NCBI GenBank assembly: GCA_965112735.1
Contig: OZ218950.1
Location: forward strand, 5,890,001-5,954,000
DNA from: Phaeosaccion multiseriatum
Taxonomy: Eukaryota > Ochrophyta, other classes
Direction of reading: 5' to 3'
Length of the DNA: 64,000 nt
Shown here: piece by piece, positions 1 through 11,655 of the stretch
How positions within the stretch are numbered: the stretch's first letter is position 1
Layout of the letters: every line of letters begins with the position of its first letter
The notes under the pieces: model-generated
The model's input: the letters and a program-made list of their open reading frames with translations, nothing else
Databases searched by the model: none
Told to the model about the DNA's origin: nothing
Made by a program: the position numbers and the translations under genes

Positions 1-430
1 TCGACGACGTTTGACGACGTTTGAACCCCTCTTTTACCCACTTTGAAGCCCCCTGTTTTGACGCACTTTGACGCCCTTTGACGCCCTTTGATCTTAATTC
101 GCCTTAATTTCGTCTGAAATTCCTTCTCTCTCCTTTTTCCTTTTCACTTTTCACTCAATGCCTCCACTAGAGTGGAGAGAAGCTGCTAACAGGCCCTAGG
201 CCCTCATGCACACAAGTCAATTTGGACCACGGGTACGTCACGCGCACTCCACCCACTTTCAGTTTCAGTTTCTTATACTTGCACGTGTCATCCCTCCACT
301 CGAAGGCGCCAACTTCTCTCAATTGAGGGGATGATATATGATATTGCTATTTTGGTTTCCATTATGAGATATAGTATACGGCTTTCCCATACTTTGACGA
401 GACAGAGATGCCCCTCTTGCTTAAGGTGAC
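1..430. other. Gene-free flank downstream of the aminotransferase
   Basis: No coding region is recognised. The first 100 bases hold a degenerate short direct repeat built on TTTGACGCCC. A GCCTTCCCATACTTTG-like word occurs near 382-397 and again across the aminotransferase stop codon. The AT-richer stretch 330-390 probably holds the 3' untranslated region of the minus-strand gene, but no clear AATAAA signal is visible. Confidence 0.5.
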
Positions 431-2387
431 TCACGCCTTCCCATACTTTGCCAGGTATCCCTCATGCGCCCTCTCCAGATTGTCCAGCAACGCGGGCATT
501 AAGTCCTCCGAGGGGAGAAACGTGGTGCGGTAGTGGAAAGTGCCCTCCACCTGTCCGAAGCCCGTCCCGGGTACCAAAATAATGCCCGTCTTTTCGAGTA
601 TCCACATGCAGTAGTGCTCGTCCACCGGTACACCCTCTTCCTTCGCAGCGGCGATGGCCCCTGCCGGCAGATGGAGGCACGGGAAGGCATACATTGAGCC
701 CTGCGAGGGTTGGCACACCACCCCCTCCAATCGGTTGAGGCGCAGGGTGAGCAGTTCGGATTTGCGCTTTAGACTCGACAAAATCTCGTCCCGTTCTTTG
801 AGGTACGTGTGCTGCAAGGGATTGAGTTCCGCCCCTCCTCCTCCTCCTCCTCCTCCTCCTCCTCCTCCTCCTCCTCCTCCTCCTCCTGATCGAGCCTGGT
901 GCCACTCCTCCTGCTGGCGCTTGGACACGGGGGGGTTGACCATGAGCCCGGTGAGGATCTGACCGGGGGTGCTGCTGCAGAGGTTGGTGGACAGCAGCTT
1001 TAGCACCTGTTCGTGGATGGAAGAAGGTACGCCACACAGCTGTTGGGAGGAAGGAAGGAAGGGAGGGAAGGAGGGACAGAGAGGCAGAGAGGGGGGGAGG
1101 GAGGGAGGGAGGGAGGGAGAGAAGGGGGGGGGGTTAGTGGGTGTGGCACGGTTTGATTTGATTGAACATTGATAGCGCGTGCCCCAAGTAGAAAGTTGTG
1201 TGAAGTTTGAGGAGTCGGTCATACAAAAGCGTGAAAGCGTCGACGGTGCCGCCAACCCAAACCACAGTGGCAGTGGTGGACGTGAACGACCCATTCATTC
1301 GGGGCACAGTCAAGCAGACAGCAGCAAGATACGGGAGGGGGCGGGGGGAGGGGCGAGAGACGGAGAGAAGGAGCACCTATCTGTCTCATAGTGGCTGAGT
1401 TCGACTACTCCACTCCACCCCTCTCTCCTCTCGTCTCTTTCAATCATCTCCACGGATCTCCTCTCCCTCTCACCCCCACGCATACCCCCCCCCCACTCCT
1501 CTCCTCTCTCTCTCTCTTCTCCCTCCCTCCACCCCCTCCCACTCCTCTCCTTCTCTCTCTCTCTCTCATCTCCCTCCCTCCACCCCCTCCCACTCCTCTC
1601 CTTCTCTCTCTCTCTCTTCTCCCTCCCTCCACCCCCTCCCGCTCCTCTCCTTCTCTCTCTCTCTCTCATCTCCCTCCCTCCACCCCCTCCCACTCCTCTC
1701 CTTCTCTCTCTCTCTCATCTCCCTCCCTCCACCCCCTCCCTCCCTCCCTCTCTCTCACACACATATCCCTCACCCACCTCCATATACCCCCCGCGGAAAC
1801 CGCACTCCCCGACAAAGCCCTTGCTGGTGCTGTGCAGAGAGGCGAGGGCGAGGCGTGTGTCATCGGCCGATTCGAGGTAGCCGAGGTCCCGGGCCACCTT
1901 CTTGAAACTCACAAAGGGCCTCTCCTCGGGCTGCCAAATGTTCTCCTGGTACACTTCATCGGCCATGAGCAGCTGCGTGTGCGTGTGTGCGTGTGTGTTG
2001 GGGGGGGGGGGGGGGAGGGAAGGGGGGGATTTGTCGTACATGGGCAGGCATATGGGCAGGAGACACACAGGCATATGGGCTGGAGGTGAGTATGGGGAAG
2101 GAGGTGAGTTGGGTAAGGAGGCGGAATGCAGGCATATGGGCGGGAGCTTAGTTGGGAAAGAGAGGAAAGCAAGTCTCGGAGGCATATGGGCAGGGCGGCG
2201 CGAGGGGAGGTTCGGTGGGGAAGAGGGACATCCCCCCAAGAAGGACCACATCCAACCGCTGCACTATCAGCTGCTGCTGCTGCTGCTCGTGCTGTTGCTG
2301 CTGCTCACCAAGTTCTCCTCCGCGCAGAACTCCACTACTCCGCGCATCACGTCTTCCTTCAGCACCTGCCAGAGTTAAGTCATCATC

Positions 2388-2430
<43 letters not shown>

Positions 2431-4344
2431 TGGAGAGAGGGGGGGGGGGGCGGAGAGGGGCGGAACAGCAGTAGGAACACATTAATCGAATGACAACAAA
2501 GTGTGGCATAGTCCGCCCACCCGCCCCCCACCAGCACCAGCACCAGCACCAGCAGCAGTTGGTGATACAGCACCAGCACACACCTGGCCTGTGGGGTTCC
2601 CCGGGTTGATGACAACGAGTCCTCGTACGCACGTGCCCGCGTCGCGCGCCTGCTGCAGAGTCGCTCTGAGGTCGTCTACGGTTACATCCCACTCGGCTTC
2701 TTCGTTGATGAAGTAGTCGGCATTTCGCGCGCCCTTCAGGGTGGCCAGAGCGGAGTACAGCGGGTACTGCAGAGGGGAGAGAGTGATACAGCAGTTGGTG
2801 ATAAAGCATTCGGTTTTTGAGGTTTGAGGTTTGACGGCTTTCCAGTTGGGTGGTGGTGTCACAGCAGTCAGCGGAAAAACTGTATAATACCTCTCCCTCT
2901 GACTCTCCCTCTGACACGTGAAGCCCTCTCAGCGGACACATTCCCCCTGTCTGCAGCTCGCCTATCTCCACCCACACCCCCGCCTGCACGCACACCCGTA
3001 CACCCACCCACCCACCCACCCACCCACTCACCTGTGGAACTGGGGTCATGATGGCGTCGGTGCTGCCTTCGCCCCTCCGGATCAAAACCTCATACAAGGT
3101 GCGCACGCCCAAACTCGCGCCGTTCAGCAAGTATATGTTCTCCGGATCGGCAGGGTATCCGTCTCGCTCGGCGATGAAGTCGGCCACCTCCTGTCGCACG
3201 AGCGGCACACCAGAGGCCGCAGTGTACGCGCCTGCTTGCTCGCCCATGGCACGGAGGTAACTTCGCGCTCGTTCTTGGACGTAGGGGTCTGCCAGAGGGT
3301 TTCCGCCGTCGCTGGCCCCAGCCCCTACCTCTATGTCAAGGAGGTGGGGAGAGACCACTCCAGCCAACACGTCTCGAGGGAAGGTCATGTGACGACCACC
3401 CACGGCGTGAGGGTTTCCAATGTTGCATTTTGTGGTCTTTTCGAAGGAGTAGGGATTAGGTTTACCTGCTCGCTTGGCCGCGGCGATTTCGCTCTCGATA
3501 CGAGTTGCTTCCGCCAGCATTCGACCTCGGACGGCGTCTGATGGAGAGAGGCAAAGGGTGAGGAAAAGGAAGGAACAGCAAGTAGTGTCAGGAGCCTTGT
3601 TTTCCACAGCACGCGCATATACATGGGGCGAGGGGGCGGGGGGAGAGACGAGAGCGCCAGAGAGAGAGAGAGGGGGGGGGGGGGGGCGGTGGAAGAGACA
3701 GAGAGAGGAGAGAGAGGGGGATGGAGATGGGGGGGTTCTGGATGGCTTCATCGACAACGGTCGCTGGTAACTGAAGGACACGGAGGAGGATTTGAAACAC
3801 GGAGCCCGGAATGAGGGTGGAAAGTTGTGGGTCTTCATGTGTATGTACGTGTGTGTATGTGCAGGAGCCTTGAGCGAGAGACGGACGGGGCAAGAAGGGT
3901 GGAGGGGCCCTGTCTGTTCTACTTACACTTGGCATGAACCACTTTGCTGTTGATGTTGTCGATGCTCAAACGGGGGGCCCTGTGCTCCTCAGACTTTGCC
4001 GCAGAAGTGCTGAGGTGCCGGACAGCTGAAGTTGTCTGGCTTTGGCCGCCACCAAAGGGACGGCGCCTTTGCCTATGATCCCGGCCTCCTCGTGGGGCTC
4101 CTGCCACAGAAGCATTGGACCTCGCTGCTGCTCCTGTTTCTCCTGCTGCTCCTCCTCCTCCTCCTGCTGCTGCTGCTGCGACGGATAATTCCGCAACTGG
4201 TGCTGCTGCTGATGGTGCTGCTGCCTCCTCGCCTCTCTCCTTCCCGTCTCCTCCCCCTTCCTTCCTAAGTTGCACTCGCGCTGAAGAGACAGCCCCGCGC
4301 TGCCGAAAGACTCGGAGAGAGGTGCTGCATGCCCTTGACGCCAT
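431..4344 (-). CDS. ALT: Alanine aminotransferase, probably mitochondrial, 6 exons
   Basis: Catalyses alanine + 2-oxoglutarate to pyruvate + glutamate with PLP. Exons on the minus strand: 4344-3927, 3537-3032, 2766-2584, 2365-2309, 1972-1778, 1039-431; all junctions are GT-AG and keep frame. Family landmarks appear in order: KYAVRG (split across intron 1), [30 protein letters not shown], the PLP-lysine segment [47 protein letters not shown]. The first ~130 residues are rich in Ala, Gly and Arg and include RHLSTSAAK, as in a mitochondrial presequence. The ATG at 4344 is the first in frame. A run of about 20 glycines, encoded by a (CTC)n tract, interrupts exon 6 between WHQARS and AELNPL, where relatives have a short surface loop. 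It is divergent from the UNC-45 gene. Family assignment is secure; the exact N-terminus is inferred. Confidence 0.93.
835..886. repeat. Coding (CTC)n microsatellite
   Basis: An uninterrupted trinucleotide run lies inside exon 6 of the aminotransferase. Read on the minus strand it encodes polyglycine in frame. Confidence 0.9.
1050..1130. repeat. GGGA/GGAA-rich simple repeat in ALT intron 5
   Basis: GGGA/GGAA tetranucleotide array next to the intron 5 acceptor. On the transcribed strand it forms a long polypyrimidine tract before the AG. Confidence 0.8.
1495..1745. repeat. ~52-bp pyrimidine-rich minisatellite in ALT intron 5
   Basis: About five tandem units, each made of CTCCTTCTCTCT followed by CTCTCATCTCCCTCC and CACCCCCTCCCACT, with small length differences in the CT run. 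It fills much of the 738-bp intron. Confidence 0.8.
2038..2195. repeat. GGCATATGGGCAGG-type degenerate array in ALT intron 4
   Basis: At least five copies of a word containing GCATATGGGC with variable spacers. The same word, in either orientation, recurs in introns of the UNC-45, antiporter and fusion genes. Confidence 0.7.
2388..2430. repeat. (CAA)n microsatellite in ALT intron 3
   Basis: Simple CAA run just upstream, in gene sense, of the exon 4 acceptor. Confidence 0.85.
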
Positions 4345-4565
4345 ACGTAGTCCTGCACGATCTGACTGCACTCACTATGTTCGGAAGAGGGGGGGGGTGG
4401 TAGGCAGAGCGGGGCGCGTTTTGGAAAAGGCAGAAAGAGCCTTCGACCAAAAAAAACTGTGACCCGCTACGGAGCACCAACCCTCGGAGAAAGTGTGCTG
4501 AGAATGTGGGAGGTGTATGGGCCTATATATACCCATCCCTGCCAAAATCTCCTCTAGAGCAACGC
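4345..4565. promoter_or_regulatory. Bidirectional promoter region between ALT and UNC-45
   Basis: Only 221 bp separate the two divergent start codons, so both promoters must lie here or overlap the first exons. A TATATATA box sits at 4524-4531. It is about 180 bp upstream of the aminotransferase ATG but only 35 bp from the UNC-45 ATG, so spacing favours use by the aminotransferase. This is inference from position only. Confidence 0.5.
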
Positions 4566-7500
4566 ATGACGGGCTTCGACGGCGACGACGAGGTCGAATA
4601 CCGAGATGCACTGGCCAGGGCCAGCCAGCTGAAGGGGGAGGGCAACGGAGCCTTCACGAGGAAGGAGTATGACCGCGCAGTAGAGAACTACACGGAGGCG
4701 CTGCTCACTCTCGCGGCAGTGGGAGCCGCCAGCAGCAGCGGCAGCGATGAGGCGAGGGCTGTGCTCCTCACCAATAGAGCTGCGGCTTACCTCCAGCAGC
4801 GGGGCAAGGCAGAAGCCGCCGAGGAGGACTGCTCTGCAGCACTTGCCATCGACCCCCATCGGGCCAAGGTAGGTCGAGGAAGACGCAAACGGATGCTATG
4901 AACCTTGCGGCCCACGATGCTGCTGCTGCTGCCTGCCTGCCTGCCTGCCCTGATGCTCCTACACCTCGCTCTCTCACCCGCTTCCTCTACGCCGCTGGCT
5001 GCTCCCACCCAACGCCGCGCACCCACCCTGTGCGCACAGGCTCTCTTCCGGCGCGCGCAGGCTCTGGAAATGCAGGATAAGGAGACGGAGGCGCTCAAGG
5101 ACCTCGGTCGTGTGCTGCAGCAGCACCGCACAGACAAGCCTGCTCTGGCCCTCAGAGAGAAGGTCCGTGCAAAGCTTCTCAAGTTGTTCCACCTTGGGTT
5201 TGGACATGGAGTTGGCCGATAGCTTGCATCTCTCTCAGAGAAGGGGGAGAGGAGGGAGGGGAGAGCGGTGAGAGGTTCCCAAAACCTGAGACCCACACGG
5301 AGCTTTGGCTCTTGTTTTGGTCTGCACCACCCCAAACATCCGCAATCTTCTCTACCCCATCCCTCCTTCTTCACTCGTTCGCGTAGCGGGGCTGTTTCCG
5401 CCCTCCCTGCCTCTTACTGTGTGGGCTATAATCTCTACTCTTCACGCATCAACCCATTCATGCTCCATAGTCATGTCGCTCTTTCGCCTCATCAGATAAT
5501 GCACAAGCTGTTCCTGAAGCAGCAGCAGCAAGAATCCACCAGCGTGGTGGAGGAGTGTCTCAAGAAGATCAAGGAGGACTGTCAATCGCAGGTAGGAGGA
5601 CCGGCCAGAGGGCCAAGCTTGCGCCGTTTCATGCTTGCATTTCGTGTGTGTTTGTGTGTGTTTGCATGTTTGGTTGTTCGCAGATGCTCCGATCTCTCCT
5701 CCTCACCTTCAGCCCCTCTGCTGCGTCCATGGCGTGCACTGCCCCACCCTGAATCCATCCCCCCCTCTCTGCCTCTTAACTCACTCTCTTTACTGTCACG
5801 GACGTAAATGTCAGAACGGCGCGGGTCCTGAAACCGTCAAGTACCTCAAGGGGATGACGTCAGAGGTGGTGGACAAGCCTTGGCTGGCTGGGGAGCTGCT
5901 CCACTCCGACAACGTGCCCGTCTGGCGCCCGCTGCTCGACCTCGAGGGAGGTGACAGTGAGGTGAGTGAGTGAGGAAGGGAGGAAGGGAGGGAGGGAGGA
6001 AGAGAGCTGCCCAAGGCATCGAGGTTGGTTGTCTGGATGACCGTCGGTAGGGGGTGGGGGGGGGGGGGTGGATGGCAGTGGATGGCAAGGATGGCCGGTG
6101 GGTGGGAGGGGGGGGGGCTCCCGTCCTCTAGTCTCTCTCCTCTGTCTGTAATGTTTTCCCCTTCCCTTTGAGGAAGCGGAAGGGAGGAGAACACTTACCT
6201 GACAACGCTGCTGCCCGAGGCATCGAGCCAACCTCCTCCAACCTCCTCCAACCTCTCAACCCAGTGCCCCCCCCCCCCTACTACCATCCCTCCTCCCCGC
6301 TGTATCACCACACGCCGCAGGTGCTGGAGGCAGCGATTCGGCTCTTGGCTATCTGTGTCACGCGCAAGGAGTTTGCCTTGGCGGTTACAGAAAAGCCCCT
6401 GCTGGGCGTGGAGCAAGTGGGTAGCCTCGTCTCGGGGACTGGAGTCAGGGTGGCGGCGTCTGCGCTGACGTGGCTCGTCAACTGCTTGGAGCACGATGAC
6501 GCAGGTTCATGGGATGGAATGGGTTGGGGTGGCAGTGGATGGGAGGAGCGATGTTCGGCTCGGAAGTCTTGTGTCTAGAGGATACATGGGAGGGGAGGGG
6601 TGTGTATGTATGTATGTATGTATGTATGTATGTATGTATGTATGTATGTATGTATGTATGTATGTTATGTATGTATGTGTGTATGTGAGGTGCGAGGGGA
6701 GGGAAGAGAATAGGGGCGACTGTGGTCTGCTCACTCTCGCTTCTCTCTCTCTCCCTCCACTCGCGTGTGTGTGCGTGCGTGTGTGTATGTGCGTGCGTGC
6801 GTGGCAGTGATGGTGGCCGGACACGTGGAGGATGAAGCCATTCTGCTCCAACGCCCCTTGCCCCCAAAGACCAAAGCCAAAGCCAAGAAGGGTAGCGAAG
6901 AAGGGAAGCAGGAGGCGGATGCTGATACTGAGACTGATACTGAGGCGAAGGAGGCAGGGGCAAGTCAGCAGGAGGAGGCGACGGGCCCATTGGAGGCAGT
7001 GTGGACGGAGTGGTACCCGAGAGGCAGGGACGGCGGGGAAAGCGCCTTCCATCCAGTGCCATCTGCGGCGGCGTTTGTGAAGGGTCTACAGCACGAGGAT
7101 AGGGCAGGTGCAGTGCGGCTGAGGGTAGAAGAGTCGGCATATGGGGCAGGCAATGGGAAGTCAGGCACAAGGGCACTTGTACCTTGTACCTCGCTGCCTA
7201 CACCCTGTTCGCCCAGCCCAGTCCCCCCCCCCATACTCCTCTACCTTGCCCATACTCCTCTACCTTGCCCTATCCTTTCCCTATCCACTGCTGTCCTCTT
7301 CTTTGCCGTCTCATCCACTGCCATCCTCTGCTCGCCGTCCCATTTACTGCCATCCCTCCCTCCCTCCCTCTCTCCCTCCCTCCCAGTGCGTGAACTGGCC
7401 ATGGACGGAGTGGTAAAGTGGAGCTCTGAGGCGACAGAGAGTGCCATCCCTGCAGACCCCAAGGAGGCCAGCACGGCGCAGGGCAGGAAGCGCGGTGAGT

Positions 7501-8510
7501 GTGTGTGTGTATGTGTGTGTGAGTGAGTGAGTGAGTGAGTGAGTGAGTGAGGGAGGGCGGAACGCGGTATGGCAATTGACGGCGGCTGATGGAGCGTATC
7601 AGCGGCGCATGAGTTACAGTGGCCTGGGCGTCTGTGCCTGTTTTGTGCGTGCGTGTGCCTGTTTGTGTGTGTCTGTGTGTATATCCTCTTGCCCGCCCGG
7701 CCTCTCTGTCTGTCAGCCTTCCTCCCAGCCTCCCTCCGTCCGTCCGTCCGTCCCTCCCTCTCCATCCACTGCCATCCCCTCCCATTTCTCTGCCAAGCCT
7801 GGCCCACCCTCACACACAACCCCATCATCTTCCGCCACCTCACGGCTCCTGAATGTCCTTGGGCCCCCACTCCCCCCCCCCCCAAAACCTCTCCTCCCCA
7901 ACCCTCACAGCCCACCGCCGGAGATTGGCTCGGTCCTTCCTTGCTCGTGACAAGGCCCTGGCGCTCTTGGGAGGGGAGGGGAGTGCGGGGCTGAAGGCGC
8001 TGTTCGAGTTGGGCGATAGCGAAGCCGGCACGGAGAGGAGGAAGGCAGCGGCCACCATCGGGTGGTTGACCATGCGCGTGGCAGGTGCGTGGGTGCGTGA
8101 GGAGGGGAGGGGGGGGGAGGAGGAGGAGGCTGCCCCCTCTGACTTCAAAGTCTCGCCTCTTTCTAGACTCTCAAATCATGCTTCGCTCTACCCTCCTGCT
8201 GCTGCTGCTGCTGGTGCTGCTGCTGCTGCTGCTGCCTCTGCTGCTGCCTCTGCTGCTGCCTCTGCTGCCGCTGGATCACCAACTGCTCCCACCTGCCCAT
8301 ATGCCTGTCAATATGCCTACCTGGTACCAGGTGCGGTGAACCAGGGCGAGGCCAAGTTACTGGACCAGAGACACCTCCAGGCCATCATGGAGCCCTTCCT
8401 GCGCTTCGGGGACCACAACGCCAAGGAGGACAGGTATGTGCGTGCGTGGGTGTGCGTGGATGTGCGTGTGTGTGTGTGGGTGGGTGGGTGTGGGTGGGTG
8501 TGGGTGGGTG

Positions 8511-8548
<38 letters not shown>

Positions 8549-10945
8549 TACCTGCCTTCCTGCCTGCCTGCCTGCCTGCTTGCCCCATATGCCTACCCAC
8601 ATGACCGCCCATATGCCTGCCTACCGGCCCATATGCCTGCCTGCCGGCCCATTACCCCCTCTTTTAGGAGCCTCTCCCGCCTCTCTGCCGTGACGCGCCG
8701 TGTGGGTCTGGCGGGGGCCCTCGCTGCTGTGGACCCGGAGATGGGGCAATGGAGCCTTTCAAGGGAGGGAGCCATGGAGGAGGTGTGCATACTCGCAGGA
8801 ACAGGAGAGGCGGCAGGTGCGAGGTGGCAGTGGATGGCAGTGGATGGTAGGGGCGAGAAAAGCCCCTCCTCCAGAAAAAGGGTCTCGCTCTTCCTCCTCT
8901 ACAGCCAGAGGCCACGCACATGAACACACACACACTCTGTCTTCCTCTCTCTCTCTCCTTCGTCTCCCTCCCTCCCCCCCCCCCCCCTCTCTCTCTCTCT
9001 CTCCTGACCCTCCTCTCAGGCCAGGAGTGTGCGGGAGAGGCCCTGTGTGCTTTGGCGGGCTTCGACGCAGGCAGAGCACTACTCGGGCCTGCGGTGGAGA
9101 GCGGAGTGCTCTTCACACTCATGGAACAGGTGGAAAGGGGGGCATGGAGCTGCTACGGGAGGATGGGTCTTGGGAGGGTGGGTGGGTGGGTGGGTGGGTG
9201 TGGTAGCAACAGCGGCGATGGGTGGGTGGGTGGGGCAGCAACAGGAGGCGCGGTTTGTGGTTACCTAGGCATCTTCGCATCGTCCCTCTGCCTCTTTTCA
9301 CTTCGCTCAACCTCAACCCCCTCAGCCCCTCTGCCGTAACTGCCCCCCTCTCCATATGACTGACTGCTGCCTCTGTCCCTCTACCGCTCCCTACCTCCAT
9401 ACCTCCCTGTCTCTGCTTTCCCTCTTGCCTTCTTGCAGGGAGCTCCCTCCGCCCGAGCCGCAGCTGCAGCCTGCTACACCAAGCTCGGCCTCATCAGCCA
9501 GGCGATGAAGGTTTGTGGTCTCTATCTGTATCACCAACTGCTGCGGTCTGTGGTGTCGTATATGCTTGGTCTGTAGTGTGTGGTCTGACAGTCAGGCAAT
9601 GAAGGGTTTTGTGTGTGTGTGTGTGTGTTGTGGCCGAGACTGAAGCGAACTCCTCCCTCCCGGAGTGAAGTGTGGAGGAAGGAAAAGCCATGGCGACCCC
9701 GCTCTCTCACCGAACGAATTTTCATGCCTTTGCTGCCTCCCTCCCTCCCTCCCTCCCTCCCCCATCAACTGCCATCAACTGCCATCAACTGCCATCCCCC
9801 CCCAGGGAGACTCGCAGGACATCACCCGTCTGCTCAACGTCTCTCTCGACGTCATCACGCAGCCCTTCCCCACCTCTGCATCCGCCCCCACGCCGTCGCC
9901 ATCTGAAGCAGCACCAGCAAAAAATACATCTGTGAGCCACAGCCACAGTAGTACCAACAAGCCAACGCCCGACCCGGAGCGCGAGCGAGCAGTGGAGGTG
10001 CTTTCCTTCCTTATGATGAAGACTATGTGTAGAGAGGACATCTGTCACGGCTCGAGCAGGTGGGTGTCAGGACAGGGTGGATGAGTGTCAGGACAGACGA
10101 TGGGTGGGTGTCAGGGGAGAGGGTAGGTGGGTGTCAAGAGACGGATGGATGGGTGTCAGGAGAGAGAGGATGGATGGGTGTCAGGACAGAGGATGGATGG
10201 GTGTCAGGACAGAGGATGCATGGGTGTCAGGACAGACGATGGGTGGGTGTCAGGACAGAGGATGGATGGGTGTCAGGACAGAGGATGCATGGGTGTCAGG
10301 ACAGACGATGGGTGGGTGTCAGGACAGAGGGTGAGATGGGTGTGCGTGCGTGAGGTGGGTGAGTATGTCTGAGGGGCACGACTGTTTCTACATAGAGAGG
10401 GAGGGAGGGACAGAGAGAGAGAGGTGGAGGAGGGAAAAAAGAGAGAGAGGGACACACACACAGAGAGAGAGAGAGCGCGAGAGGGGCGGAGGAGAAAGAG
10501 ACTGAGAAAGCTGTCGCTTTGTGCCTCAGGCCTGTCGATGCGGTGTGAAGTGTGCACATTACTCAAGCTAGCCCATCCCCGGCCTCCTCCTCCTCCTCCT
10601 CCTCCTCCTCCTCCTCCTCCTCCTCCTCCTCCTCCTCCACCACCACCACCTTCGCCTCCTCTCCTCCTCCTCTCCTCCTCCTCCTCCTCCTCCTCCTCCT
10701 CCTCCCTTTCCCTTTCCCTTTCATCCTTTATCCCTGTCCCACCCTCACTGTGCACTGTGCGTGCAGATGTAGTGCCGCCATGCTCCCTCGCCTCTGTTCT
10801 ACAGCAGCGAATCTCCCCGGGGGGGGTTCGTCGCCCTTAGCCTACGGCCTTTCTTTCATCTTCTCGGCGCTGAGCATCAGGTGAGTTGAGGCTGGACAGG
10901 AAGGAAGGGGGGAAGGAACGGACGGAGAAAGGAAAAGGAAGGGTG

Positions 10946-10983
<38 letters not shown>

Positions 10984-11593
10984 TGTCTGCTGCCTGCCTG
11001 CCTGCCTCTCCTTTGCTCCGCACCCATCCATTGACCTCCCCTCCCCTGCTCATCCATCCACTGCCATCCGCAGCCAAGAGGAAGCCAAGAAGGAGTCTTT
11101 CAAAGACAAAGACATGACTTATGAACAGTACCAGCAGATGCAGCAGCTCGCGGAGCAACATGGGCAGGCCAAACCACCAGATCCTCTCGATGAGGATAGC
11201 TACGAAGCAGGTAGGTCCTCCTCGTCATGCTGCTGCTGCTGCTTCTCCTCCTCCTCCTCCTCCTCCTCCTCCTCCTCCTCCTCCTCCCCCTCCTCATCCT
11301 TCTCTCCCCCCCTCCTTTTCTCATCCTCCCTTCCTCGTCTCTCGTGTATCTCCTCCCACCCTCCCACTCCAGCTCTGAGGCGCTGCCAGAAGATGGTGCA
11401 GGCGGGTGTCGTGCCGGCGCTCATTAAGCTTGTGGAGGGAGGTGAGTTTTGTGTTAGGCACAGCCCCAACACGAACTTTCAGCCTGCTGAGACCACATAC
11501 GCACCCACCCACCCACCCACCCACCCACCCACCCACCCACGCGTACTCGCAACATGCCCACCCAAACCCACACGCACACACGGACAAACACAA

Positions 11594-11655
<62 letters not shown>

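Noticed and set aside
1391-2089. Plus-strand open frame through the ALT introns
   Set aside because: It consists of Pro/Leu/Ser simple repeat and overlaps a well-supported minus-strand exon.
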